DNA from: JAGLYP01 sp034659435
GTDB lineage: Bacteria; Patescibacteriota; Patescibacteriia; Patescibacteriales; UBA12075
Assembly: GCA_034659435.1 (NCBI GenBank)
Contig: JAYEHJ010000028.1
Coordinates: forward strand, 1 to 22,389
Direction: 5' to 3'
Length of the DNA stretch: 22,389 bases
Position numbers and translations under genes: made by a program. The notes below the pieces were generated by a model. It worked only from the letters and a program-made list of their open reading frames with translations. It searched no databases and was not told where the DNA came from. Within the stretch, counting starts at the first letter, position 1, and each line of letters begins with the position of its first letter. Shown here one piece after another: positions 1 to 7,596 of this stretch.

Positions 1-612
1 AACTTGTTTTTTTGCCTGCTTTATTAATTCAATCTTTCTTTTTCTTATTTTATTAAATTTAATTGAAGGCACGTCTCTGATTATTTCAAATAAACCAGAG
101 CGGATAGGGGATATGTGCCGTTTCTTTATAAAAGATTTTTTGTTCGCGATTTTAAAATTGTCCAAAAAAATTGAACTGAAATATTCCGCAATTCCGTTTT
201 TAATTCGTATATTTAATTCATGCCAATCCAAATGTTTTTCTTTTATATTTGATGAGCCCAAGTAAATTATTTTATTATCAATCGTTAATAATTTTCTATG
301 GTTGCGGCTGTTATTTTTAGAAACGAGCTTAATAGAATAGATAAATTTTCTAAAAAATTTTATCTGTCCTCCGGCCTTAATTAATTCAGAAAAAAAATTT
401 TCCTTAACTTCAGAACCGAAATCATCAATAATTATTTTAACCCTAACGCCGGTTCGCGCTTTTTTTATTAATAAATCCCTGAATTGTTCTCCTATTTTAT
501 CGTTTCCGTATATGTATGTTTCCAGATAAATAAATTTTTCAGCTTGGGTAATATCCGCGAGCATAGCAGAGTAAAGTTCTTTGTTTTTTGTAAATAACTT
601 ATAATTTTCCAT
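1..612 (-). CDS. Phospholipase D-type protein, cardiolipin synthase-like (partial, C-terminus off window)
   Basis: The reading frame is open from an ATG at 612 to the window edge, giving the first 204 residues. Residues 105-122 form one complete HKD motif: H105-x-K107-x4-D112 followed by G119-S-S-N122. This is the phosphatidyl-transfer active site of the phospholipase D superfamily. Family members carry two HKD motifs, and the second would lie beyond the left edge. There is no N-terminal membrane segment, which resembles ClsB-type rather than ClsA-type cardiolipin synthases. The likely role is joining phosphatidyl groups to make cardiolipin at the inner membrane. A nuclease or another PLD enzyme cannot be excluded from half a protein. 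No good Shine-Dalgarno lies before the ATG. A near-consensus promoter lies about 165 nt upstream. Confidence 0.85.
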   Translation of the reverse strand, partial: MENYKLFTKNKELYSAMLADITQAEKFIYLETYIYGNDKIGEQFRDLLIKKARTGVRVKIIIDDFGSEVKENFFSELIKAGGQIKFFRKFIYSIKLVSKNNSRNHRKLLTIDNKIIYLGSSNIKEKHLDWHELNIRIKNGIAEYFSSIFLDNFKIANKKSFIKKRHISPIRSGLFEIIRDVPSIKFNKIRKRKIELIKQAKKQV

Positions 613-754
613 ATATGGTATTTTAGCACACAACAAAAAATTCCCATAGTTATACCTAAGAAAGGCTGATTTCATTAAGATTATAGTTTGAGTATAAGCT
701 TAAGCATATTAGCAAACAGTCCTAAGTACAGCTATGGAAATTTTGTAAATTACT

Positions 755-793
755 ATATGTTGTAGTATCTATAACTATTATAGCACAACATAT
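755..793. promoter_or_regulatory. Spaced inverted repeat, possible operator
   Basis: Two perfect 9-bp arms, ATATGTTGT (755-763) and ACAACATAT (785-793), are separated by 21 bp. They straddle the -10 box and predicted start region of the minus-strand promoter at 777-804. An arm in the promoter spacer and an arm just downstream of the start is a typical layout for a repressor site. The regulator is unknown, and chance cannot be excluded in AT-rich DNA. Confidence 0.35.
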
Positions 794-804
794 TGATATG
801 TCAA
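777..804 (-). promoter_or_regulatory. Sigma70-type promoter for the PLD gene
   Basis: On the minus strand a perfect -35 TTGACA (799-804) is followed after 16 bp by a perfect -10 TATAAT (777-782), preceded by TGTGC (a TGn extended -10). It points at the PLD gene and predicts a leader of about 160 nt. Confidence 0.7.
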
Positions 805-846
805 GGATTTTAAAATGCTTTAATATTGGCAAAAAAGAATATTGGT

Positions 847-875
847 TTGACACTAACCTGCTGGCTTGATAAAAT
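847..875 (+). promoter_or_regulatory. Sigma70-type promoter for the Wzy/TPR gene
   Basis: A perfect -35 TTGACA (847-852) and a -10 TAAAAT (870-875) are separated by exactly 17 bp. The promoter points at the gene starting at 948, with transcription expected near 882. It diverges from the promoter at 777-804, with the two -35 boxes about 42 bp apart. The rest of 613-947 holds no gene that I can support. Confidence 0.7.
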
Positions 876-919
876 TAAAATAATAAATCTTAAAATAAAT
901 AATAAATATTAATCTTAAT

Positions 920-941
920 ATCCTGATTTTTCAGGATTTTT
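920..941 (+). promoter_or_regulatory. Leader hairpin with T-run directly before the start codon
   Basis: ATCCTGA (920-926) and TCAGGAT (931-937) form a perfect 7-bp stem with a 4-nt loop, followed by five T. It lies between the promoter at 847-875 and the ATG at 948. The 3' arm contains AGGA (933-936), the only Shine-Dalgarno-like site, 11 nt before the ATG. The hairpin could mask that site or act as a weak terminator or attenuator. Confidence 0.45.
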
Positions 942-947
942 AAAATC

Positions 948-3206
948 ATGAGCCAGAAAGCTTATATTTATATTTTAAAAATCGGTTCTTTTTTAGCTTT
1001 AATTTCAATTTTTTTTGTATTTAAAAATTTATTATTTCCTTTTATCACTTCCAAGCAAATTCCTTTTAATATTTTAATTGAAGTATTACTGGTTTTTTGG
1101 GCGGCTCTAATTGTGAAGTATCCGGAGTATAATCCATTTAAAAGTAAAAAAGGCAAGAATTTTATAACATATGGACTTGCCGCGTATTTTGCGGCAATGA
1201 TAATTTCTTGTTTTACAGGCGTGGATTGGAATTTAAGTTTTTGGGGCGATGTTGAGAGGATGCTGGGCGCTTTTCATATTTTGCATTTTTTCGGACTTTA
1301 TATTGTTTTGATTACTGTTTTTCGCGATTGGAAAGATTGGAAAGAAATGATGATTTGGTCATTGATTCTTTCTGTTTTTATAAGTTTTAAGGGCTTGTCT
1401 GGTACCGGATACAGTACTTTGGGAAACTCTTCTTATGTCAGCGGGTATTTGATTTTTAACATATATTTTGCTATGCTCTTATTTTTTAAAGAGCGCAATA
1501 CCGGTTTAAAATGGCTTTATTTGATTCCTCTACCCATTGTTTTAATGGCTTTTGACAAGGCCGGAACATCCGGCGCTATGGTCGGGCTTGGTTTTAGTGT
1601 TTTAGTTGTTTTGTTCTTATACGGCTTATTAAATAAAAATAAAAAAGTAAAAATAATTTCAGTCAGTATTTTTATTTTAGCAATAATTATTATTGCAAAT
1701 ATTTTTGTTTTTAATCGCGATAATTTTTTAACCCGTAATATCCCTGCTTTAAATAGAATTGTTAAAGATATATCATTGGAAAAAGCAACTTTTCAAACTC
1801 GTTTAATTTCATGGAACGCGGCCTTGCAGGATTTTAAAGAGCATCCGTTTTTAGGCACCGGACATGGCAATTACGCGATTGTGTTTGATAAATATTTTGA
1901 TCCTGTTTTTTTAACTCACACAAGCTCGGAAACTTATTTTGATCGCGCTCATAACAATGTAATTGATATTGCCTCTACAACCGGATCAATCGGACTTCTG
2001 GCTTATTTATCAATTTTTGCCGCGGTTACATGGTATTTAATAAAAAAATACCGTGCCAATGAAATATCCATTCATGAATTTTCAATGCTGGTGGGATTGT
2101 TTACGGCGTATTTTGTGCAAAATTTAGCGGTTTTTGATTCTTTGGCAACTTACTTAATGCTTATGATTACTTTGTCTTACGTTCATTGGCTTAATGTTGA
2201 GGAAGATGGTTCCGGAGAGCATACATCATTTCGTTTTAAAGGCTTTGTCCGAGAATTGGGAAGCAATAAAAAAATAAGCAATAAAGAGATTTACGCGCTG
2301 GTTATTGCCGGCGTAATTATGATTACTATTGCTTTGCAATATAATATTAAGCCTTGGCGAATGCTTATCGGCACAATTGACGGGCAGAGGCACTGGGCAC
2401 AGGGCAAAGTATTGGATACCTATGAAACATATAAAGAAACATTAAAATTGGATACTGTTTTAGATCGCGACAGCCGCACCAGTTTTGTGCGTTTGGTTAT
2501 TTCAAATCAGAATATTTTAAAAAATTTGGAAAAAGAAAAGGCAGACGAAATTCTGGGTTTTGCGATTGATTTGGCAAAAATTAATGTTGGATATAATAAA
2601 GGAGACAGTTTAAACCAAATGATGCTGGCTCAAACTTATAATGTTGCAGCGGCTCATTACGCGAACAATAACGATAAATATAATTTTTATATGAATCGCG
2701 CGCTGGAAGCGATTGACATGTCAATTAAAGCCAGTCCGGGACGAGTGCCGATTTATTATCAAAAAGCGCAGATTCAAATTACGCAAGGCAATTTGGATGC
2801 CGCGATTGAAACATTAAAATACGCGGATAAGCTGCTTCCTGAATATTCGGAGACTCAGTGTTATTTGGCTAAAATTTTGTTATATCATCAGAAAAACGAT
2901 GAAGCCGCGGAATATGTTAAGAATTGCGTTGATTTGGGCGGAGCAAGCAGATTAACCCCTATCAGCTTATTAAAAACACAAATCAACGAATATATAAATA
3001 AAGAGGACTGGGAACGGGTAATTAAAATGTATGAAGCATTGACAAGACTAGAAGCTAAAAATCCCGAGGTATGGATAAAAGCGGCGGCTTTGTATAAACG
3101 GCAGGGCTTGCTTGAAAAAGCGAAAAACGCGGCCTTAAAAGCAATTGAACTTGACCCAAAAGTAAAAGATAATGCTGAGAGGTTTATTGAAGGGTTGGGT
3201 AATTAA
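948..3206 (+). CDS. O-antigen ligase/polymerase (Wzy_C-type) membrane protein with C-terminal TPR tail
   Basis: This 752-residue protein begins with about ten hydrophobic segments (roughly residues 8-420), followed by one more near 447-465 and then a long soluble helical part. The central region around residues 285-360 has the features of the Wzy_C/WaaL family: a W-x3-L..F..HP-x-LGTGHGNY stretch, a large periplasmic-type loop, and an H-N-x3-D motif (AHNNVIDIAST). From about 480 to the end, the repeated pattern of paired helices (for example near 590-635 and 690-745) reads as tetratricopeptide repeats. Members of this family polymerise or ligate lipid-carrier-linked glycans on the outer face of the membrane; the TPR part probably binds partners. 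Which reaction it performs cannot be told from sequence. Its stop overlaps the stop of the convergent amidotransferase gene by 4 nt. Confidence 0.85.
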   Translation: MSQKAYIYILKIGSFLALISIFFVFKNLLFPFITSKQIPFNILIEVLLVFWAALIVKYPEYNPFKSKKGKNFITYGLAAYFAAMIISCFTGVDWNLSFWGDVERMLGAFHILHFFGLYIVLITVFRDWKDWKEMMIWSLILSVFISFKGLSGTGYSTLGNSSYVSGYLIFNIYFAMLLFFKERNTGLKWLYLIPLPIVLMAFDKAGTSGAMVGLGFSVLVVLFLYGLLNKNKKVKIISVSIFILAIIIIANIFVFNRDNFLTRNIPALNRIVKDISLEKATFQTRLISWNAALQDFKEHPFLGTGHGNYAIVFDKYFDPVFLTHTSSETYFDRAHNNVIDIASTTGSIGLLAYLSIFAAVTWYLIKKYRANEISIHEFSMLVGLFTAYFVQNLAVFDSLATYLMLMITLSYVHWLNVEEDGSGEHTSFRFKGFVRELGSNKKISNKEIYALVIAGVIMITIALQYNIKPWRMLIGTIDGQRHWAQGKVLDTYETYKETLKLDTVLDRDSRTSFVRLVISNQNILKNLEKEKADEILGFAIDLAKINVGYNKGDSLNQMMLAQTYNVAAAHYANNNDKYNFYMNRALEAIDMSIKASPGRVPIYYQKAQIQITQGNLDAAIETLKYADKLLPEYSETQCYLAKILLYHQKNDEAAEYVKNCVDLGGASRLTPISLLKTQINEYINKEDWERVIKMYEALTRLEAKNPEVWIKAAALYKRQGLLEKAKNAALKAIELDPKVKDNAERFIEGLGN

Positions 3207-5047
3207 AACCACCTCCTAATCCACAAACTAAGCATTAAAAGTGAAAAAAGCCGGTTTTCATTTCTGGCTTTGCCTGATTTGTGGTTATTTAATAATTTTA
3301 AAATAAAATCTTTATTAAAGCCGAAGTTAAGAAAATTTTTGCTTAAAATATTATCTTCTAAATAGTTATTTAATTCGCCTCTAAACCAATAATCAAGCGG
3401 AACGCTAAAGCCTTGTTTGGAGCGGTATACGCATTCGCGGGGAAGATATTTTTCCGCGATTTTTTTTAATATATATTTTTTGTTATAGCCGTTTATTTTT
3501 AAATCAGCCGGCATTTTGGCGGATAGCTCCATTAACTCTTGATCAAGGAAAGGGGAGCGTATTTCAAGACCGTGAGCCATTGAGGCAATATCGGTTTTCA
3601 CCAGCAAGTCATCAGGCAGATGAGTTTTTACGCTTATGTATAGCAATTGATCAAGCCAATTATAATTATTTATTTTTTGCGTGTAAGAATTATTTATTTT
3701 TAAGTTTAAAAATTTTTTAGACAATTGTTTTTTTTCCTTTTTTCCAAAATATTGAATGACGCTTAAATAAAAGTCTGCCAATGAATTATAGTTTGCGTTA
3801 AGCTGGCGCGATGCTTTATAAAAAATATCATTGCCGGTTGCCTTATAAATCAAATAATTAAAACGGGATGATAATTTTTTAAACGGCAGCTTTTTAAGCT
3901 TAAAATATAATTGCGCCGACAGATAGCGGTTATATCCCGCAAAGACTTCATCGCCGCCATCGCCATTTAAGGCGGCTGTAACGTGTTTTTTTGTTATTTC
4001 AGACAAATACCAGCTTGGAATTATAGACGCATCAGCATAAGGCTCTTCGTAATGAAAGGCGAGCTTTGGCAGGATTTCCATAGCCTTAGGCTCAATTATA
4101 AATTCCTGATGTTCTGTATTATATTTTTTCGCCACAAGCCGGGCGTAATTTAATTCATTATATTTTTTTTCTTTAAAGCCGATAGAAAAGGTTTTGATTT
4201 TACCTGAGCGCGTGCCAGCAATAAACGCGGCAATCAGGCTTGAATCTATGCCTCCGGAAAGATGAACGCCTAAAGGAACATCGGAAATCAGGCGCGCTTG
4301 AACGGATTTTTGCAGTTTTTCAGTAATTTTTTTTTGCCAGTCATTTTCGCTTAATTCCAATTTTTTAGAATAATCCAAATCCCAATATTGTTTTAGAATT
4401 TTTTCGCCGTTTGTTTTAATAATCATATAATGCGCCGGCAAAAGTTTGTAAATATTTTTAAAGCCAGTTCTTGGCGCCGGCACGTATTTGAAAGTTAAAA
4501 ATTCGCTGATTGCCTCCCAATCTATTTCTTTTTTTACTTCTTTATTTTTTAGAATCGCTTTTAACTCGGAAGAAAATATTAAAACATTGTCATCAAAATA
4601 ATATTTAAGCGGTTTTTTGCCAATACGATCACGCGCTAAAAATAATTCTTGTTTTTCATTATCCCAAATAGCAAAAGCAAACATTCCGCGCAAAAGCTTA
4701 AGGCATTCCGAACCGTATTTTTTATATAAATAAATAATTACCTCGGTATCTGTGTTTGATTTGAATTTAATTCCGTCTTTTTGCAGCTCTTTTTTAAGCT
4801 CCGGAAAATTATACACTTCGCCATTATAAGTAATCCAAAATTTTTTGCTTTTGTCCGCCATGGGCTGCTGTCCGTTTTTGCTTAAATCAATAACTGAAAG
4901 ACGCCTGTGTCCCAAGCCGATATTATTATTAATATAAATCCCTTCATCATCCGGTCCGCGATGTCTGATTTCATTTATCATCGCTAAAATATCTGTTTCT
5001 TCAACAGGCTGGTTTTTGAAGCTAAGTTTTCCTGCGATTCCGCACAT
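3203..5047 (-). CDS. asnB: Asparagine synthetase B-like glutamine amidotransferase
   Basis: The product has 614 residues, the usual length of the family. It starts MCGIAG, so Met removal exposes Cys2 as the N-terminal nucleophile of a class II glutaminase; this fixes the start. The glutaminase half shows R49 (GHRRLSVIDLS), NGEVYN (75-80) and D100 (NTDTEV). The synthetase half has the ATP pyrophosphatase loop SGGIDSS (264-270) and a later NGDGGDEVF motif. The enzyme moves ammonia from glutamine to an acyl-adenylate. In free-living cells this makes asparagine, but AsnB-like enzymes in polysaccharide clusters also amidate sugar acids or peptides. Here it sits beside a glycosyltransferase and a Wzy-like gene, so a role in surface polymer decoration is plausible but inferred. 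An AGGAG lies about 19 nt before the ATG, too far to be a clear ribosome site. Confidence 0.9.
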   Translation of the reverse strand: MCGIAGKLSFKNQPVEETDILAMINEIRHRGPDDEGIYINNNIGLGHRRLSVIDLSKNGQQPMADKSKKFWITYNGEVYNFPELKKELQKDGIKFKSNTDTEVIIYLYKKYGSECLKLLRGMFAFAIWDNEKQELFLARDRIGKKPLKYYFDDNVLIFSSELKAILKNKEVKKEIDWEAISEFLTFKYVPAPRTGFKNIYKLLPAHYMIIKTNGEKILKQYWDLDYSKKLELSENDWQKKITEKLQKSVQARLISDVPLGVHLSGGIDSSLIAAFIAGTRSGKIKTFSIGFKEKKYNELNYARLVAKKYNTEHQEFIIEPKAMEILPKLAFHYEEPYADASIIPSWYLSEITKKHVTAALNGDGGDEVFAGYNRYLSAQLYFKLKKLPFKKLSSRFNYLIYKATGNDIFYKASRQLNANYNSLADFYLSVIQYFGKKEKKQLSKKFLNLKINNSYTQKINNYNWLDQLLYISVKTHLPDDLLVKTDIASMAHGLEIRSPFLDQELMELSAKMPADLKINGYNKKYILKKIAEKYLPRECVYRSKQGFSVPLDYWFRGELNNYLEDNILSKNFLNFGFNKDFILKLLNNHKSGKARNENRLFSLLMLSLWIRRWF

Positions 5048-5080
5048 AGTGTTTAATTAAAAATTACTCCTATACCTGTC

Positions 5081-5132
5081 ATTCCCGACACTCGTTAGCC
5101 CCGCAGGGAAGTTATATTAAATGATCGGGAAT
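5081..5132 (+). repeat. Palindromic element A, copy 1
   Basis: A 52-bp element bounded by ATTCCCGA (5081-5088) and TCGGGAAT (5125-5132), with an inner small hairpin around CCCCGCAGGG. It is nearly identical to the reverse complement of copy 2 (5271-5322) apart from paired changes in the outer arms. Copies 1 and 2 form a long inverted repeat around 138 bp of AT-rich sequence in the gap 5048-5354, where I see no gene. Confidence 0.85.
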
Positions 5133-5270
5133 CTCTTTAAAAGAAAAGGATTTAAAATAATCTCAAAAGGTTAAAAAAGAATATATACTTGTTAAATAAT
5201 TAAGATAAATACAGTTTAAAGCTTTATAAATAAATATTTCATAATTAATATTTTAGATGCTTTTTACGAG

Positions 5271-5322
5271 ATCTCCGATCATTTAATATAACTTCCCTGC
5301 GGGGCTAAGGTGTGTCGGAGAT
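5271..5322 (-). repeat. Palindromic element A, copy 2
   Basis: A 52-bp element in opposite orientation to copy 1, bounded by ATCTCCGA (5271-5278) and TCGGAGAT (5315-5322). The interior shared with copy 1 includes CCCCGCAGGGAAG and TTATATTAAATGATCGG. The two outer-arm bases that differ from copy 1 are matched by changes in the opposite arm, so pairing is kept. Confidence 0.85.
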
Positions 5323-5354
5323 GACAAAAATAACGGGAAGTGCCTTAAAGTTAG

Positions 5355-6491
5355 TTAAGAGTTAAGGTTATATATTTCCAAATATCCCTTCGCGGTATTC
5401 TTAATATCATACTTTTCCGCAAGTTCGCAATTATTTTTTTTAATATTTTTAATAATTTCTTCTTCTTGGCTTAAAGTAATGAATTTTTTTAAAAAATCAT
5501 TTTTATTATTTAATTCAAAAAGCTGCCTGCTATCATTATTAAGCATTTCCAGAATGCCGCCGACGCGCGAAGCTAAAATCGGCAATCCTGCAAATAGCGA
5601 TTCAATCAAGGTAATCGGCATTCCCTCATATCGCGAAACAAGCGTGAAAAGATCAAAAGCGGAAATAAATTTGCTTGCGTTATTAATTTTTCCTGTTAAA
5701 AATATTTTATTTTTTAAATTTAATTTTTTGATTAGTTTTTTATATTTGCCCGTTTCCTCGCCAAAGCCGCCGATTATCACGCAAACCGCGAAAGGATTTA
5801 TTTTTAAAATGTCAGGGAAAATATTAATTAAAAATTTATAATTTTTAGCATAGCAGTGCCGTCCGATTGTGCCGATAATAAATTTATCATTCAAATCGGC
5901 ATTCAAATGGCTTGCTAATAAATTTTTTACTTTTTTTTTATTGTAAAATTTTAATCTTTCTTTGTTTAGCCCGTTATAAACGACATTGCCTTTTTTGATT
6001 ATTTTTTCTTTTATCGCGAAATCATAATTGAATTTACTGACAAAAACCGGCTTATCAATATATTTAAGCAAGAATTTAAAATATAAGCGATAAATAATTT
6101 TTAAAAATTGATTTTTTTTATAATTAGAATCCAAAAGCGACATCCCGCGAAAAGTAAAAATTGTTTTTGTTTTTGTTTGTTTGGCTCCAATACCGGCTAA
6201 AAGAGCGTTGGTGCTGTTAATATGGATAATATCAAAATTATTAAGCTTTAAATAATTTTTAAACTCAAATAAAAAAAGCAGATTTTTAATCGGATTATGC
6301 GAGCGGATAAGTTTTTTAAAGCGATAATAGGGGATATTCAATTTTTTTAATTTTTCGCTTAAAAAATTGCCTTGCCCAAAAGCAACCGTAATGTTATGCC
6401 CTTGCTTTTTTAATTCTTCAGCCAAATTCAAAACCGACATTTGAGCGCCTCCGATTTCCGCTTTTGTGATTAAGATTAATATGTTTAACAT
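5355..6491 (-). CDS. Glycosyltransferase, group 4 (GT-B fold)
   Basis: The 378-residue product has the two-domain GT-B pattern. The N-terminal acceptor domain opens with a beta strand and GGAQ (residues 14-17), typical of GT4 enzymes. The C-terminal donor domain has IGTIGRHCYAKNY, a IIGGFGEE strand-loop, and the E-x7-E signature in YEGMPITLIESLFAGLPILA with a following GG. Such enzymes transfer a sugar from a nucleotide donor with retention of configuration, at the cytoplasmic face of the membrane. Donor and acceptor are not predictable. The ATG at 6491 is preceded by a TATAAT-like AT-rich stretch rather than a ribosome site. The gene lies between copies 2 and 3 of element A, so it may have moved as a unit. 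Confidence 0.9.
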   Translation of the reverse strand: MLNILILITKAEIGGAQMSVLNLAEELKKQGHNITVAFGQGNFLSEKLKKLNIPYYRFKKLIRSHNPIKNLLFLFEFKNYLKLNNFDIIHINSTNALLAGIGAKQTKTKTIFTFRGMSLLDSNYKKNQFLKIIYRLYFKFLLKYIDKPVFVSKFNYDFAIKEKIIKKGNVVYNGLNKERLKFYNKKKVKNLLASHLNADLNDKFIIGTIGRHCYAKNYKFLINIFPDILKINPFAVCVIIGGFGEETGKYKKLIKKLNLKNKIFLTGKINNASKFISAFDLFTLVSRYEGMPITLIESLFAGLPILASRVGGILEMLNNDSRQLFELNNKNDFLKKFITLSQEEEIIKNIKKNNCELAEKYDIKNTAKGYLEIYNLNS

Positions 6492-6611
6492 ATTATAAAA
6501 TGCGATGAATTTTGTATTTCTTTTTTTTCTTCCATATAATTTTATATTAAGATTAATAATTATTTTTATTTGCTTCTTCTTAATTTCTCATCTTACTCAC
6601 TTACACTTACC

Positions 6612-6662
6612 ATCTCCGACACGCCCAACCTCGTAGAGGAATTATATTAAATGATCGGAGAT
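6612..6662 (+). repeat. Palindromic element A, copy 3
   Basis: A 51-bp element bounded by ATCTCCGA (6612-6619) and TCGGAGAT (6655-6662). The inner hairpin reads CCTC-GTA-GAGG where copies 1 and 2 have CCCC-GCA-GGG, so a T-A pair replaces a C-G pair. Similarity to the other copies continues a little past the right arm (ATCTC, then TAAAAAG). It occupies part of the 343-bp gap 6492-6834, which otherwise holds AT-rich DNA and repeat C copy 1. Confidence 0.8.
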
Positions 6663-6768
6663 CTCATAAAAAGCAATAAATATTCAAAAAACATTAAACG
6701 CGTAAAAAGAATATAAATAATGCTATATTAACAACATTATTTTAATAAAATTTCTTTTTCCATTTTGG

Positions 6769-6815
6769 GTTTTGGGCAGAAGAGGGGTTAGGGGTGAATG
6801 CCCCAAATCCAAAAC
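6769..6815 (-). repeat. Structured 3'-end repeat C, copy 1
   Basis: This is the most diverged of four copies. Outer arms GTTTTGGG (6769-6776) and CCAAAAC (6809-6815) pair, and an inner GGGGTGAATGCCCC pairs as well. It begins 19 nt after the stop codon of the probable restriction enzyme gene on the minus strand. It shares the GAGGGG...AGGGGTGAAT core with copies 2-4. Confidence 0.7.
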
Positions 6816-6834
6816 ACCTAATTAGAAATAAAAA

Positions 6835-7596
6835 TTAAACCAGTATAGTATCTATAATTTGCAAAATATCGTGTTTATGACTACTCGATAAGATTCCAAA
6901 CATTTTTAACATTTCTAAAAATACTTTGATGTTGTCTTTTGTAATTTCAAAATTAGCAATTTCTTTAACTTCAGCAGTCCTTCCAATTAAATTAACATCA
7001 GATTTTAATTCAGTAATAGGAAAACATAAATATAGCATGGGTTGTGTACCAACTGCATATTGTTTTTCAGTAATTTTTATTTCAGTAATTATTTCGTAAT
7101 TCTTGAATTTATAGATTAATAGTGGATATTTAACTTGTGTATATTCAAAATTGAACCCATTTATATTCTTTGTTATCGGATGACTACGGTCAATTTGCAA
7201 TTCAGAATTATTGTCAATCAAATCTTCATCTTTTATTGAATTAAGATAATCAACAATTTCTTTTAAATCATTTTTAGATATAATATTCCACCTATAAAAA
7301 TACCAAATATATTCTGATAGTTCGTAAAGTGCCTTGGTTTTACCATTCGCACCGATAAATTCAGTTTTTGGTAATGATGATTCAGCTAGCTTATTAATTT
7401 CTTTTTTTACAACATCATAACCAATTTGCCATTCAACATAATTGTTCAAAGCGAATCCGTCTCTTCTAGTTGCAACAGGAGCTCCATATTCATTCAAAAT
7501 TGAACGATTCTTGATACGAATTTTTCCACTAACAGCAGTTAGCAAAATTGGTACTTGGATTTTATTTTCTTTTTCTTTAACTAAAATTTTTGGCAT
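6835..7596 (-). CDS. Probable type II restriction enzyme, possibly PabI-like
   Basis: I do not recognise this 253-residue protein with certainty. It follows the adenine methyltransferase gene with a 20-nt overlap, the usual arrangement for the cutting partner of a type II pair. The ATG at 7596 is chosen because AGGTG lies 6 nt upstream; a GTG three codons earlier is an alternative. There is no PD-(D/E)xK motif that I can point to. The C-terminus has H240-K-H-D243, an H-x2-D spacing like the His/Asp pair described for R.PabI, together with an N-terminal Arg and Tyr60 that could match its other catalytic residues. PabI-type enzymes excise adenine from GTAC sites as DNA glycosylases. This assignment is a hypothesis; another restriction fold is possible. 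Confidence 0.5.
   Translation of the reverse strand: MPKILVKEKENKIQVPILLTAVSGKIRIKNRSILNEYGAPVATRRDGFALNNYVEWQIGYDVVKKEINKLAESSLPKTEFIGANGKTKALYELSEYIWYFYRWNIISKNDLKEIVDYLNSIKDEDLIDNNSELQIDRSHPITKNINGFNFEYTQVKYPLLIYKFKNYEIITEIKITEKQYAVGTQPMLYLCFPITELKSDVNLIGRTAEVKEIANFEITKDNIKVFLEMLKMFGILSSSHKHDILQIIDTILV

Noticed and set aside
5081..5322. A complete insertion sequence bounded by the inverted A copies
   Set aside because: The 138 bp between the copies encode no transposase. At most this is a non-autonomous element.
5479..5841. Antisense open frame opposite the glycosyltransferase at 5355-6491
   Set aside because: Shadow frame; the minus-strand gene has complete GT4 motifs and this frame has none.
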